Assembly (NCBI GenBank): GCA_958496175.1
Contig: OY292279.1
Span: 14,074,001 to 14,138,000, forward strand
Origin: Sisyra terminalis
Taxonomy: Eukaryota > Arthropoda > Insecta > Neuroptera > Sisyridae
Direction: 5' to 3'
DNA length: 64,000 bases
Shown piece by piece: positions 12,961-25,170 of this stretch (position 1 is the stretch's first letter; each line of letters starts with the position of its first letter). The notes under the pieces are model-generated. The model was given only the letters and a program-made list of their open reading frames with translations, was not told where the DNA came from and searched no databases. A program made the position numbers and the translations under genes.

Positions 12961-14694
12961 TTAAATCATTTAAAACGAGATTAGTTTTGAGATTAAAAAG
13001 CATAATGCCAATGGAAAAATGCGCTGTATTTGCGATTATAACAAGAAATGGGTGGGATATCAAAAATAATATTAATATTAATCGAATGTCGTTAATCAGA
13101 TTTTGGCTAGGAAATATTTTTTTTAATAAAATGCAAAAATAAACAGGTTGCTTGTTTTGAATTGGCTTGTTTCACAAGTAATTTATATGAAAAAAAAATG
13201 GGAAAAAGGTAGACTTGATCAAGGACCTAAAAATAACATTTGTCACTCGAAAAGTGTTTCAAAATTTTTAGTTATGCAATAGATATTGTCTGACACACTT
13301 ACTGAGTTGACTTTTAAAATAAATTTTCAAAAAAAGTTTCTTTCAAAATTGTTTTAAAATTTCAGGGATAAAACATTTCTTCCATCCATTTATTAAGGAA
13401 ATTTTTAAATTTGAAGGGATTGAAAAATTGAGCTTGGATATAAATATTAATTATTAATTAATCTTGGCCAAAAATTTTGAATTTTTCTCTATAGGAAAGG
13501 GCTTAGAGAATAAATTAACAACATTTTTACGACCAAATGTTTAGTATGCTGAGATTAAAAATGGCAGGAGCATTTTGACGCAAGTTTTTAAACATCAAAA
13601 ATGAAGCCAATTTCTAAACATTGTAATCTTCAAAATTCTATTTGAAAACATAATCTTAATTAAAAAAAAAATTCTGACATTTGGTTAATTTTTTTTGAAG
13701 AAATAATCGTTGTTATAATGGGAAGCATTCTTAAAACTATTCGAAGAAATTATAAGGAAGCATTTTAATAGTTATAAGAGTTCTACTGTAAGCGTTCAAA
13801 TTATTGAATATCTATATGTAACAGGTGGTCAATAAATTTAAAAAACTATTTTTGAGTAAGTCGACAATTTCTTGTTTCTACAGCCTCTACTTTAATATTT
13901 TTAAATATCTATGTTGCAATTTCTTTCTGTTTGATATTGCTTTGTTGTAATTGTAAAATTAATTTTGTATTTCAGGAAAAAAGAAACAAAATATTTGTAT
14001 CTCCTTAAGAAAAATCAATCATTTATAAAATATACAGAAACCCTCTAATCTACTGCAGATAGCCTAAGGAAAAATGGCGATTAACTTTAAATCAACTTTA
14101 GATAAAATTTCGAATTTGATTACAGGAAAAAATAACTTTATAAGTCTCAGTTATTAATCCTCTTTTACATATGTAAAAATGTTATGTTGATTTGTGTATG
14201 ATTCAAAAACGTGAAAATTTATAATTTATTATAACTATTTATAGTTATATTTTAATAGTTCTTAAATGTAGAATAAATTTCTGAACCATTATTATAATTA
14301 GTAATGATTAAATGTCCTTAAAAACTTATAAAACTTACAAACTCTATTAAGCAAAATTTATAACTCTTGCTACTGGTAGGATATTCATATAATTGGGTAC
14401 TATATGATAAGATCCTAAAAAGGACTAAACTATCAAAGAATTACTGGTATAGTATATACAGTTAAATGTTTCATTTCTCCTGAATCATATTTCCTTGAAT
14501 TAATACTAAAAAAATATATCTATTTTGATGTAAAACTGCTCTTTTAATATCAAATATTTCGTTAAGATCTATTCAAAATTCAAACAAAAAGCTCTCTTAT
14601 TATTACCCAAAGAGCTATAAAATGCATTCCTCAATAATTTAGCAAATCCCACTAAATTGTTTTTATCTTTAACTCGGTAAATTATTTTTTTTTC
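12961..14694. other. AT-rich non-coding DNA, nothing recognised
   Basis: No gene, repeat or transposon end was recognised before the jockey insertion. The last bases include the left copy of its target-site duplication at 14695. Confidence 0.55.
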
Positions 14695-15694
14695 ATTAAT
14701 TAGCATACTTGGGCCATACCTCTACCTAGTATTTACGTATGACATACCAACTACCACGGAAACAACCATCGCAACATTTGCTGACGATACAGCAATATTC
14801 GCCACTGATAAAGACCCAAACGAAGCCACCAAAAAGCTTCAACGACATATCAAGCTCTTTGAAGAATGGTTGACGAATTGGAAAGTCATGATAAACCCTG
14901 AAAAGTCGGTACAAATCACATTTACCACAACAAGAAAAACTTGTCCCCAGGCTAAAATATACAACACACCCATTCCAATGAGTGAAGAGGTTAAATACCT
15001 GGGACTCAAACTGGACAAACGACTTACATGGAAACCTCACATAATCACCAAAAAAAATCAAATAGACCTAAAAATAAGAAAAATGTGGTGGCTTTTAAGA
15101 AGAAACTCAGGCCTTTCCCTGGAGAGCAAATTGAAGGTTTACGACTCGGTAATAAAGCCAATATGGCTGTATGCAATCGAGCTTTGGGGATGTGCCAGGC
15201 CCTCAAATATCAATTACATACAAAGACTGCAATCCAAAGCACTGCGAATGATAGCTGAGGCACCTTGGTACGTCTCAAATCGGACAATTCATACGGACCT
15301 CCAAGTGCCTTACGTAAGGGAGGTAATAGCAAATAGGACAAAAAAATATAAAGAACGGTGCCAGGATCATGAGAATGATTTGATCAGTGAACTTACGACA
15401 GTTCCATTGGCGCGGAGAAGATTAAAACGTACCTGGCCAGAAGATCTAAGGTAGTCGGGCATTAGAATGACCAGAACTTTTATTTCTATTTTTATTTCTT
15501 AAACTGTAACAATGTATCTCAACAGTGCGGGCAGCAGTACTTGACTGATACCCGCTTTCTCGCCTTCCATTTATAATTCCCTAATCACATGTACCCCTTT
15601 CCTCTGTTTCCTCCCCCTCCCTCCCACCTGCATTTCCCAACCAAATAAACAACACTTTTACTTATAGCTTGACAAGCTGATTGTAAAAAAAAAA

Positions 15695-15731
<37 letters not shown>

Positions 15732-15736
15732 TAGCA
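14695..15736 (+). mobile_element. 5'-truncated jockey-clade non-LTR retrotransposon with TSD
   Basis: The insertion is bounded by an 11-bp direct repeat, ATTAATTAGCA, at 14695-14705 and again at 15726-15736. The element (14706-15725) starts inside the reverse-transcriptase gene, continues through the ORF2 stop and a pyrimidine-rich 3' UTR, and ends in a poly(A) tract of about 40 bases broken by one T. Severe 5' truncation, poly(A) and a short duplication are what target-primed reverse transcription leaves. Intact duplication, open frame and long poly(A) argue for a fairly recent insertion. Confidence 0.93.
14708..15454 (+). pseudogene. Jockey ORF2 C-terminal fragment (reverse transcriptase)
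   Basis: The frame is open from the 5' truncation point to the TAG at 15452-15454, about 248 codons. It begins LGPYLYLVFTYDIPT, corresponding to the RT region just before the active site. It then carries FADDTAIFA, the FxDD catalytic motif of reverse transcriptases. The C-terminal part (VKYLGLKLDKRLTWKPHI, KVYDSVIKPIWLYAIELWG, TWPEDLR) is typical of the jockey clade after the palm domain. The endonuclease domain and the first RT motifs are missing, so it cannot work alone. There is no internal stop or frameshift. No host start codon or promoter is evident, so it is probably untranslated. Confidence 0.92.
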
Positions 15737-16559
15737 ACAGACATTACACATTTTTTTCTAATTTTTGTATTTCATTTAAATTTAAATGTAAAAGTACCAA
15801 GGAGTGCTACTTTGAATGTGTAGTTCAAAGCTTTGTTTTTGAAATTCTGAATCGTTTTCGTGGTGATTTTTTATTCAACTTTAGATTTAGTTCATAAATA
15901 GAATAAAAAGTTTTAATTTAAAAGGACATTTCTTATAAAAAATTTCATCAAAAAAACAAAGTTTCTGATTAATGTTACATATTATAACTGAAGTCATAAA
16001 TAATTTGAAGAGTAATTAGTAAGTTTAAGAATAATACAAATTATAACCGAAGCAAACAACCTAAAAATTAAAATCATTCAAATATTTTTGGGAAATTTTC
16101 TAAAATATACTTTAATCAATAAATATTTATTCCTTGTTGAATAAAATTTTTTAAACTTCAGGGAAAATATACTTCAGATTTTCCATTTGTATAAGTAGGT
16201 AGCTATTATTTAATAGACTTCGTAAAAATTGTTTAATATATCATACAAAATTTATTTATAAGACAAAGGTTATAACAAAAATTTCAATCTTAAATATTAT
16301 AGTTACGTTCATTGTATTTTGGAAGCTTCTGAAGAAAAATTCTGAAAATGAACTCTGTAACGATAAAAGCTCTATTTATTTCTTATAAAAAGTCTATAAC
16401 TTTCACGAAAATTATCATAATTTAGCTATTTTAAGCATTTATAATTTATTATGAATGCTTAATTTCAAGCAAACTGATACGTTAAGTATTGAATTTCTAT
16501 AAAAAAAATTAAAATAATGTCAAAAACGGTAACAATCATAAATTTGGTTTTGGGGTTAA
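15737..16559. other. AT-rich non-coding DNA, nothing recognised
   Basis: No ORF of note, no repeat ends and no RNA features on either strand. Confidence 0.55.
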
Positions 16560-17115
16560 ATTTCTGTACCCCATCAGCTACTGCTTAGCAAAATTAGAAG
16601 CTTTAACCAATTTTCAAAGGCCCACCAATTGAACCATCAATTTTTCGCTGGCATTTTCCAGGTATTGTTGAAATTTTTGACTAGTTCCAAATTTTGACAG
16701 TAGACGTCACTAGCTGCCCAGAATTTTCCCCTTAGCCGCTCGACTTAAGGGGGCACTTTAAGGGAGCTTTTGGGCCCTGGAGGTGGAAATTTTGGGGTGG
16801 TGGGGGATTCGCTGCTGCAATTTTCTCGCTAGATGCTGCTTATCATAATCCCAGCAGCGTAATCGAATAACCAATAGGATTTGATGGTTTGGGCGGGTAA
16901 ATGTGGCAGACAAATTTGCTTCATGCCAGACTTTGACAGTCAACTGACAGTTACTAAGTGTTAAAGGAGTGGCGAAGCACTGAAGAGGGCCGTCGGTATC
17001 CTAGACTAGCCCATTTCAGAATGGCCCCCATGATGCTTGACACGCTACCGCCCCACGATGCTGCCTCCGAAGCCTCTATTGTACACATGTGTGGGGATAT
17101 ATATATATATATATA
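16560..17115. other. GC-richer island ending in an AT microsatellite
   Basis: About 540 bp are clearly less AT-rich than either flank, with G-rich runs such as GGGGTGGTGGGGGATTCGCT (16795-16814) and CTACCGCCCCACGATGCTGC (17044 on). The island ends at an (AT)n tract at about 17098-17115. The minus-strand 61-codon opening has no recognisable domain. It could be a regulatory element, an untranslated exon or an unidentified mobile element. No terminal repeats were found. Confidence 0.3.
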
Positions 17116-18989
17116 ATACATAAATATATGCAATATAATTTTAATAAGTGTACAACTCGGAAAAATACACCTTAAGCAACCCTTAAATCAATAATTAGAA
17201 AAGAATCAAAAAGCTCAAGAAACCACGCGTCCCACAAGCGAAAGCTCGGAAAGCTCCCGCGACCATTAATAAATCAACGCTGTCAAGATAGCTCAAATAA
17301 ATTTTGCATACGCACAAAAAACAATGTCTCGAAAATAAAACATTTAACCCTCAAACAATTCAATTCAATCATAACATTAATAATGAATATGAAATTATCA
17401 TTTTGAAAAACCATTCACGTTTTTCTTTAGTTCATGTTTTTAACATTTGTGTCGCTATTGCGCTCATTGTATTGCGTGCGAATGTCTATGTGGGACTCGG
17501 AAAGCTGTTCAATTTACGTTTCCAACAAGTGCAACAGATGGTGTTGATAAAATATGAGCTAGAAAGAGACAAAACTATCGCACATTATAAATATTAAATT
17601 TATTTGAGAAATAAGGAATTTGCCTTGTACATATTTGAATTTCTATGAATGTGTTCGAAAGTGTTGTATTATTGATTTATGTGGTGGTTATATGAAAAGG
17701 GAATACGTTTTTTACCATTCCCCTTACCAACAAAGATTTCAACCCTCATATAGTCAATTCAAAATATATGAAACAAATAAAGAGATTTAGTTTGTTTTTA
17801 TTTGCTTATTGGAGCTTTCAGCTGATAATTTTTTATCGTTTAATTAAATACACTTTACAAACAATGCCGAATTAAATTATGCATTTATGCATTTCGTTAC
17901 CGTTGCCATCTAAAACCGGGAAATTCCTTAAATCTTTAACATTTATTTTTCTATTTTTACTCTTTGTGTTTACTATTTAGCTATGCATTATAAACCAAGA
18001 GGTATGCAAGACATTTTTTAGTCGATTTCATATTTCAAATATTTCCATTGATAAAATCCGACACGAAGATCTTAAGATTTTTTTCTGAATAACATACACC
18101 TGCCTCTTATACAAACTTGAAAAAGAAATGAAAATAGAGAAATCACACAATGGATTTATTTCAGAAGTTCTCAAAATTGTATGCCACCTTAACAAAAAAA
18201 TAAATTTTTTTACCCTTTTTCTTAATACAAATTTCTTAAAAAGCTTTAAAAGTCTAAGCTCTCCTATTTGTCTAAATAGTTACTACTCTCCACAAAAAAA
18301 TCGTTTTCACACTTAAAAGAAAGTCACCCCCCAAGGAACCCCTAGTTTGAGCTAATAAAGCAGATAACAAATAACTTCAATAGTTACACCAATTATTTAG
18401 CAAGCAGTTGTCAATTCAAATTACTGTTTTAATACCCAAAACTCATTTTAGATTCAATCAATGGTGTTTGAACTTATATTTAGGAACCTCTAATTGGAAA
18501 CATAATTCAAATCGGGTTAATGCTGGTTAAACAATGCAGGCTTTTACGTTAATAATATACACCAACGTCAAAAAGTTGGTGGATATGTTTGTAGTAAGTC
18601 CAAAGCTTTTTTAAATAGCTCAAATATGCAGAATCGTAATTCAGCTATTAGGTCCTCTAAAAGATTTTTTTTAAGGTTTTTTATGCTAGGTTTTCATCAA
18701 AATAGAAAAATTTTAATATTTGGGTATCCTTAGGGACCCTATTTTCATTAGTAAGAAAATCATCAAAATTGATCAACGTGGTAATATAAGCTTTGAACTT
18801 ATATAGAAATATTTGTATCACACAAAGATGAATTGAAGTTTAATAAAGGGATCCCAAGTATTTAAGAAAAATTCTGGGAGTCTAAAGTCGAATTCATGTA
18901 GAGGTATTGTTCAATAGAAAGTTAGTGGTCAATTGTGTGATAATCCAGATGTGAAATTTTTATTGGTAAATGACCTAATTTCGTTGAAC
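17116..18989. other. AT-rich non-coding DNA, nothing recognised
   Basis: Openings are short and low-complexity. The small palindrome CCAACGTCAAAAAGTTGG (about 18562-18579) is the only structured item noted. Confidence 0.5.
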
Positions 18990-19470
18990 AAATTCCGGAA
19001 ATGCAACTATGAATGTCCCCAACCTCCCACTGACACAACGCACATGGTCTCCAGAATGGGATCTCTCTTAAATCATAATCAGCTGAGATTTTATGGATGA
19101 GTTTAGTCGAGACAAGACCATAACAATAACAGGAGCACTAACATCCATACACACATTTATACCAACACAAATACCACTTGTTATAATAGAGCAATATATT
19201 ACCTACGCTTATCCCATCCTTGTTTCACGCATTCCGAACCCCGTTTCAAGTCCCGGATCGTGGCTTCTTGTTTATTTAGGGAAGTCTTCTTCAAAATGTT
19301 ATTTATTATCGTTGTTGAGATCGCGTACTTATAGTCTCTCTTATTTCTTTTCGACGTCATCGTTACAATGGGTAAGTAGTACACAATTGTTTTTATAGGG
19401 CAATGACGTCATTATTTTATCATTCCCTTTCGTCCCTCGGGTTATTTATGACTGGATTCTATTGTATGTT
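18990..19470. other. Less AT-rich island, function unknown
   Basis: C-rich stretches (CCCCAACCTCCCACTGACAC at 19017 on; GAACCCCGTTTCAAGTCCCG at 19237 on) stand out from the flanks. The second resembles a tRNA B box locally, but no cloverleaf surrounds it. The plus-strand 101-codon opening (19093-19398) shows no known domain. Candidate conserved non-coding DNA. Confidence 0.22.
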
Positions 19471-20754
19471 TGCCACTACGACACTATTTATTGATAATAT
19501 CATCAAAAACGTTGCTCGAATTGTTTTATGGCTTATATATCTCTCAATCAAACAAGCAATTGAATTGCTGCACATATTTATTGCTATTTTGTCTATTTTT
19601 ATTCATCATTTCATTTTAATCTAATTTACTATAAAGCTTCTTACAAAACAAGTTTTAATCAAAAATTTATTAAGTATTAATTTCATAACTATTAATGAAT
19701 AACTTATAAAAGCAATAAACTTTCCAAGCAAGTTAAAGATGGTTACGGTTAATGGTTACGACTACCTACATATTCATTCATTAAAAATACATAGAAAATT
19801 CATCGAATTTTAGGGAAAAATTGTAAACTTGAGATAAAAAATAAAAGACAAATATTGGCAGAAGCACCTTTACAATTTCTGTGTTTATACTGGTACCTCA
19901 TTGGTTTATATTTAGAAAAGCTCAGGGCTAAATTTGGTTGATTTTGATGATCTTAAAACCCTTGTTCTTAATGGTAACGAATGATGGAAAAGAAAATTTA
20001 AATTATTTTTTTCAAAAGAATCTTCTTCTTCTATATATTTTCTTCATCTTGGCAGATATAGTTGTTTACTCTAATTTTTCTCCTCCCCCTACTCCGATCA
20101 TCCAAATTTTTCAGGTGCAACAAAATCTGGGATATATAAATACCCATCCTGTATGATAAGCTTTCCTTTGGTATGCTTTTTACGGAATTTTCTCAAAGAA
20201 ATATGGCAAAATATTTAGCATTTTAATTATTTGATAGAATTGCAATGAAATTTCAAGTAAACTAACTAAAGGATACAAGGGTAAGTAATGATTTTAAAGG
20301 GTAAAAAATCTAACTGTTATTTCCATAATTTCTTGGTATAATCCTTTGAAAAGAATTTAAACTATATTATGCAAGATTTCCCTTACAAAACATTTAATTT
20401 CGGCAAAAAAGTATGCGGAAAATTAACAACTACATTTTGGGGAATTTTACTTTAGTAATTTGTTTATTTTAACAGTCGGATTTTGGTTAATTTTTCTGGG
20501 TTATGCCAAAAAAAAATTTCACACCTTTAGGTTATTCAAAGGTAAGTAACCTTTCAATTATAATTGTTGAGAACTAATTTGTAATTAATTTCTACAGTTA
20601 TTTGTTAGTTGATATTTAAAATTGTTTGCGAACAAAAGCTTCAAAGTTCTGAGCTTTTAAGTTTATTTCTTAACAGATGAGTTCAAAAGAAAAGTTCATA
20701 TGAAGCATTATCTTCTACTTTGTTTTTTATTATATTCGTGATTTTTTTGTTTAT
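19471..20754. other. AT-rich non-coding DNA, nothing recognised
   Basis: Only short openings in T-rich sequence. No transposon ends or RNA features were noted. Confidence 0.5.
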
Positions 20755-20890
20755 CTAATTTTAAAATGGTATAATTTTCTCCTTTGCGGCTAAATTTTCA
20801 TTATATGCTGATTTATTAGCAAATTAAATTAAAAACAAAGTAAAAAATGTAACGTAGCTAAATTTTGACCGACTTTAAAGGAACATGAAG
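20755..20890 (+). repeat. Decayed dispersed repeat related to the hAT-type element at 38.4 kb
   Basis: About 110 bp here align with about 38820-38935 inside the hAT-type element. Shared blocks are AAATTTTCATTAT, GATTTATT, AAATTAAAAACAAAGTA, CGNNGNNAAATT and AAAGGAACATGA / AAAGGACATGA. No terminal repeats are visible at this copy, so it is an old fragment of the same or a related family. Confidence 0.75.
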
Positions 20891-21131
20891 CGCAAATTGT
20901 ACACCAAATTATTCAGGTTTTTTTTTGAATGAATTTTCACGATGCATTTTGTATTTCTTTATGTTGTTCTCTAGTTTTAAGATTTTCTGATAAGAAAACC
21001 ATTTTCATATTTGAGGAAAACGCTGGTTAATATTAGATATTAAACAAAGAAAATAAGACTACATCTGAAACGAAGAAAAGACTACGTCAACTTGAAAAAG
21101 CTCGTCAGGAATAGGTTAGACAATGAAGTAT

Positions 21132-21530
21132 AACCACTTGAGGTGATAATAATTTGGTAAACATTTGGTAACATGGAAAACGGAGATGATCGAGTACTTA
21201 TGGCACTCACTGTCCAATTTCAAAGACTGGAAGCTATCATGGCTAAACAAGCCGAACAAACTTCAGCCCTACTAACTTTATTAACCATGTTGGTTGCTAA
21301 AATACACTAAAAATGGCCTACGAATACGATATCGTCCTGTGGAACGCTAATAGTACCACCCAACATAAATTAGAAATAGAAACCTTCCTTATTACAAAAA
21401 CAATTGATATCCTTCTTATACCTTACCGAAAGAACATACTTCAAAATAAAAGGATACGCAACATACCACACAAACCATTAGAGTGGTAGAACCCATGGAG
21501 GAACCATTTGAGGTGATAATAATTTGGTAA
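21132..21530 (+). mobile_element. Internal jockey fragment (ORF1 end plus ORF2 start) between 29-bp direct repeats
   Basis: Two copies of a 29-bp direct repeat (AACCAYTTGAGGTGATAATA followed by ATTTGGTAA, one mismatch) lie at 21132-21160 and 21502-21530. The 341 bp between them reads as the last part of a jockey ORF1 (MENGDDRVLMALTVQFQRLE, ending TAA at 21308-21310). Two bases later comes the ATG of ORF2 (21313). ORF2 begins MAYEYDIVLWNANSTTQHKL, the N-terminus of the apurinic-type endonuclease with its WNAN motif. It then shifts frame and has an in-frame stop near 21484. There is no poly(A) tail and no RT domain. The repeats look like an unusually long target-site duplication. Confidence 0.8.
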
Positions 21531-23773
21531 GTAGGAGCTTTTTCTTTAAATCCGTTCATCAATTTTCTCAATATTTCTTATGTTAATTTTAGGGAAAGGA
21601 AAACATTTACATAAGTAACTAAACTTGGAAATCTCTTGAAAATAGTTTAAAAACAAAAAAAGAATCTCTTGTAGAATTAAGTACTCAATATGATACAGAA
21701 GGAAGTTAGTGACTGTCTGCTGTAGTTTCTAATGATTAAAAGTAATTATTGTCGATTTTTTTGTACTCATTATATTGCTCTATATGATGTAACCATGTGG
21801 TATTCTGAAAAAGAGTTGTTCATAATAAAAAATATAACTAACCTGTAATGATCGATGTGGTCCATAATGGCGGATGTGATCTCGAATATTTCCTTGTGCA
21901 GGTCAAATAGAGACGAGTGTAAGGCCAAGAGAGCTGGTTTCAATCCCTGCGAGAGGGTTAGCTTTTGTGTCGAAAAGATTAATTAATCATAATGTCAAAG
22001 ACAGAATTTGGATTGCGAGGCAAGGCGGAGTCTTTTCGCACACCAATAATATTATTTATGTTCGTGAACTCCGCCATTTCTTTCACATTGAATTCACAGC
22101 GATAAAAAAGTTATAACTTCCAATTTCATATAGTATGTAAAACACATCACAATGAACCCACAAAAACGAAATTCAACTCCAAATGGGTTTTTGGTTTTTC
22201 ATTGAAAACGCACTGCACAACACTTTGAACTCGTAATTTCATCCCTTGTCGCCGCGCATTTTTTTCTCCAAATGTCCTCACTAAGTCAAGTTCAATGACA
22301 TCGTTTTATATTTAAACATGACACATAATTATTTTCACATTATTGTCTTTATTAATTTTTATTTGTTCAAGGCTTCACTCGAGGGCCAGTCACGAACGAA
22401 AAACTTCACTTAATTCTATTTTTTTGGTTTAATAAAATCTCCCCGAACAACAAACACACAACTCAAAAAAGCTTCACAAAATTCATTGGCACTTAAACCA
22501 CACACAAATCTAAATAAAAATCGATGTTTTTCACATGAAAAAGTTATAGAAAATAATCTGAAAAATAATATATTGTGAAGTAAAATTGGTCGAAAATTTT
22601 TAATTTATGATGTCTTAACATGAAACATTTAGTTTTCGAAATGTAACAATAAGGGCAATGCCATTCTTTTAAGCGGACGAAGCAATAAATCTTTGAAATG
22701 GAGAAGTCAAATATGCAAAAATCAACCTGTTAAGGGCTGAAAATAAATCATAAACTGGACTGTCAAGTGATATTCTGACGATTCTTAAGACAATGCTTAA
22801 AAGGGAAGGAAATTTCAAACTGATAAAGTTAAGGAAATTGAGTTTTATCCTTCAAAATACATAGATTTTGACAAAAAAAAAATAAAATAAACAAAACAAA
22901 ACACTAAATACATAAGTATTCATTATGAAGAAAATTGTATCCTTTTCAATCTTTAAATATTCTACGAGATGATCAAAAGTACAATTGGATGTCAAAGATA
23001 AATATTTTCATTCCATGTAAAGAAAATAAATATTGTAAGTTGGAAAGTAAGATAGCATTTAAGGGCACTTTTTAAGAAAGTAACTATTGAATATTGCTAA
23101 CAGAGATGCATTTGAAAAGTATTTAGATACTAGTTGAATTACTTTGTTACCTAAAAAGTATCTTAAGTTACTTTTTAAGACACTTTAAAAGATACTTTTG
23201 TAGTTACTTTGTATACAATGTTTGTTACTAATTTTCCTAACGAATTTGGTATAGTTGTTAAGTATTCAGATTATATGTATCTGACCATTATTACTTTAGG
23301 AAAAAAGAAAGTATATATGCCTTAACCCCTGTAAACATAAGATATTTAAAAAAAATATTAAAGATTAATATAAGAGATATATATTGACTTTCATAGAAGT
23401 AAACAAAACAAAACGCTAAATGAAATAAGAAATATATGAAACCATCAAAAGATGCCTATTGCTATTTGAGGTCAATTGTACAACCAGGTAGTCAAGTACC
23501 CAATTTTTTTCTTTATTGCAATCTTTATTTTAGGTAATTTTTTTTAATGAAATATCTTAGATAACGCAAAGTATCAAAGATACTTTTCTGAGTTGCTAGA
23601 TACAGTTCTTTTCAACAAGTATATAAGATACTAGTTACGATTATTTATATTCTCTTTTTTATACTATACTTTTAAACAACATCTTTCATCGATTTCCCGA
23701 CTTCTACAGGTACTAATTTAATTCTTTTTTATGTTTTTATTTTTATTTTGTCAAATTATTTTTCATTTTTCAA
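21531..23773. other. Non-coding DNA with patchy repeats
   Basis: No host gene was recognised. GGTTTCAATCCCTGCGAGAG (21932 on) is B-box-like and may be a SINE remnant. GGCGGAGT / ACTCCGCC (about 22024-22075) form a small inverted pair. From about 23100 to 23640, motifs of the type AAAGTATCTTAAGATACT and TAGATACTAGTT recur in both orientations, which suggests a decayed MITE whose ends I could not define. Confidence 0.4.
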
Positions 23774-23876
23774 GGTATTAAAAGACTTCAAAAACTTGAA
23801 TTTATATTCAACAGTCATACTATTAATCGTTGATTTGAAAATTATAAATTCAAGTTTTTGAAGTTTTTTGAATACC
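23774..23876. repeat. Inverted repeat, near-perfect 22-bp stem core
   Basis: ACTTCAAAAACTTGAATTTA plus TA on the left is mirrored exactly on the right (TATAAATTCAAGTTTTTGAA plus GT). GGTATT / AATACC pair further out. The loop is about 36 bp. Partial symmetry continues beyond the stem, so this is probably a small MITE. It is too AT-rich and too long-armed for a typical pre-miRNA. Confidence 0.8.
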
Positions 23877-24880
23877 AAACGAAATGAAAATGAATTCGCC
23901 AATTTTAATTGATGGTAAAAGAATAATTTATAGAAAAGAGTTTACTAATTCATTTAAAAGTAATTAAATGATAAAATAAAACGATGAGCTTTTGGAAAAA
24001 TTTGAGAATTGATCGTAAAATCAATAATTCACTTGAATCTTTCCTTTCAAAAGAAACTTCGGAAAACTTCTTTGGACAATAGTAAATTATTTTTGAGATA
24101 TATTTTAGCATTGTTGTCCGGCTATTTGTTGCAAATATACAAAATTGGGTTTGGAAAATATTTTATTCTTTAAATATGAAGATAGAGATTTAAACATTTG
24201 AACTATTAGCATGATGTTTTCATTCCCAGTTACTAAAAGAATTGAAATTCGCAAGACTTGAGACCAATTTTGCTACTAAAATTTTTGGTTTTCAATGTTT
24301 AATTTGAAATGTTTCATTAAGTAATTGCGGAATTTAATAATCGAATTTGGAAGATTAACTGATTGCAATTACTGATTATAGTTTGTATGTTTTCATGATT
24401 CGATTGATGAAGTCAACAATTAGCTTGTAAAACATCGCAAATTGTTTATTTTAGTATCAAAATCAGCTCTAGTTACTACACAAGTAAAGATTTTATTGTA
24501 GTAATTTTTGTTTTGCCGCAGTTGATAGTTTTTACTCCAAAAATAGGATATTTCTTAAAAGTATACAAGTTTTCATATGTATCGAGTGCTTAATTTAATT
24601 TTCATGGAAATGTCAAACTTCTAATTTTCCTTGGTTTCATAATAAAAGCCAAGATTACGAAAACGCGGAACAACGCCCAAAAAATTTCTCTTAATCCTCT
24701 CAAAACCGACATCTGTTAGAAAATTCCTGGCTACAAAATGACGGAACATCATTACAAATCTTTTTTCTATGTAAATCCAAACAAATTTATTCAAAATCCG
24801 ACATGCAAGATGAAGACATTTATTTAACTTTTTTAAGTATGAAATAATGTCTCAATTTACAATCGAAAAAAAAGAAGAAA
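23877..24880. other. AT-rich non-coding DNA, nothing recognised
   Basis: No openings, repeats or motifs worth naming on either strand. Confidence 0.5.
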
Positions 24881-25170
24881 ACGTGCATGATCAAGCGATC
24901 ATTTCGTTCGAACCGATCAAACCGATCACTATTATAATAATAATTGTGATTATTGAACGGATCTGATCAATTGATCGACATCAATCTTTCCTTGATTTTT
25001 TTCAAAATTCCCTCCTACTTTATGTCGTCATCGTAATACCGTCATTAGATCCGTAAGTCGTAATTAGACCGGATAATCTGCAATCATTTGGGAATGAAAA
25101 AATGCGTTAAACGTATACGTCTGTTTGTCTGATCATTCATAAAAATTTCTCTGTAATATCCTCTTCTATT
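24881..25170. promoter_or_regulatory. Island with a cluster of GATC sites; possible regulatory element
   Basis: Seven GATC tetramers fall within 24889-24976, several as TGATCA or CCGATC, around an AT-only core (ATTATAATAATAATTGTGAT). The following sequence to about 25140 remains less AT-rich. Clustered short motifs in a Hox flank suggest a binding-site array. The factor is unknown and I cannot exclude a decayed repeat. Confidence 0.22.

Noticed and set aside
14726..15061. 111-codon minus-strand ORF
   Set aside because: Antisense shadow of the jockey reverse-transcriptase frame.
19230..19265. tRNA B-box-like GTTTCAAGTCCCGG
   Set aside because: No A box at the right distance and no cloverleaf could be drawn.
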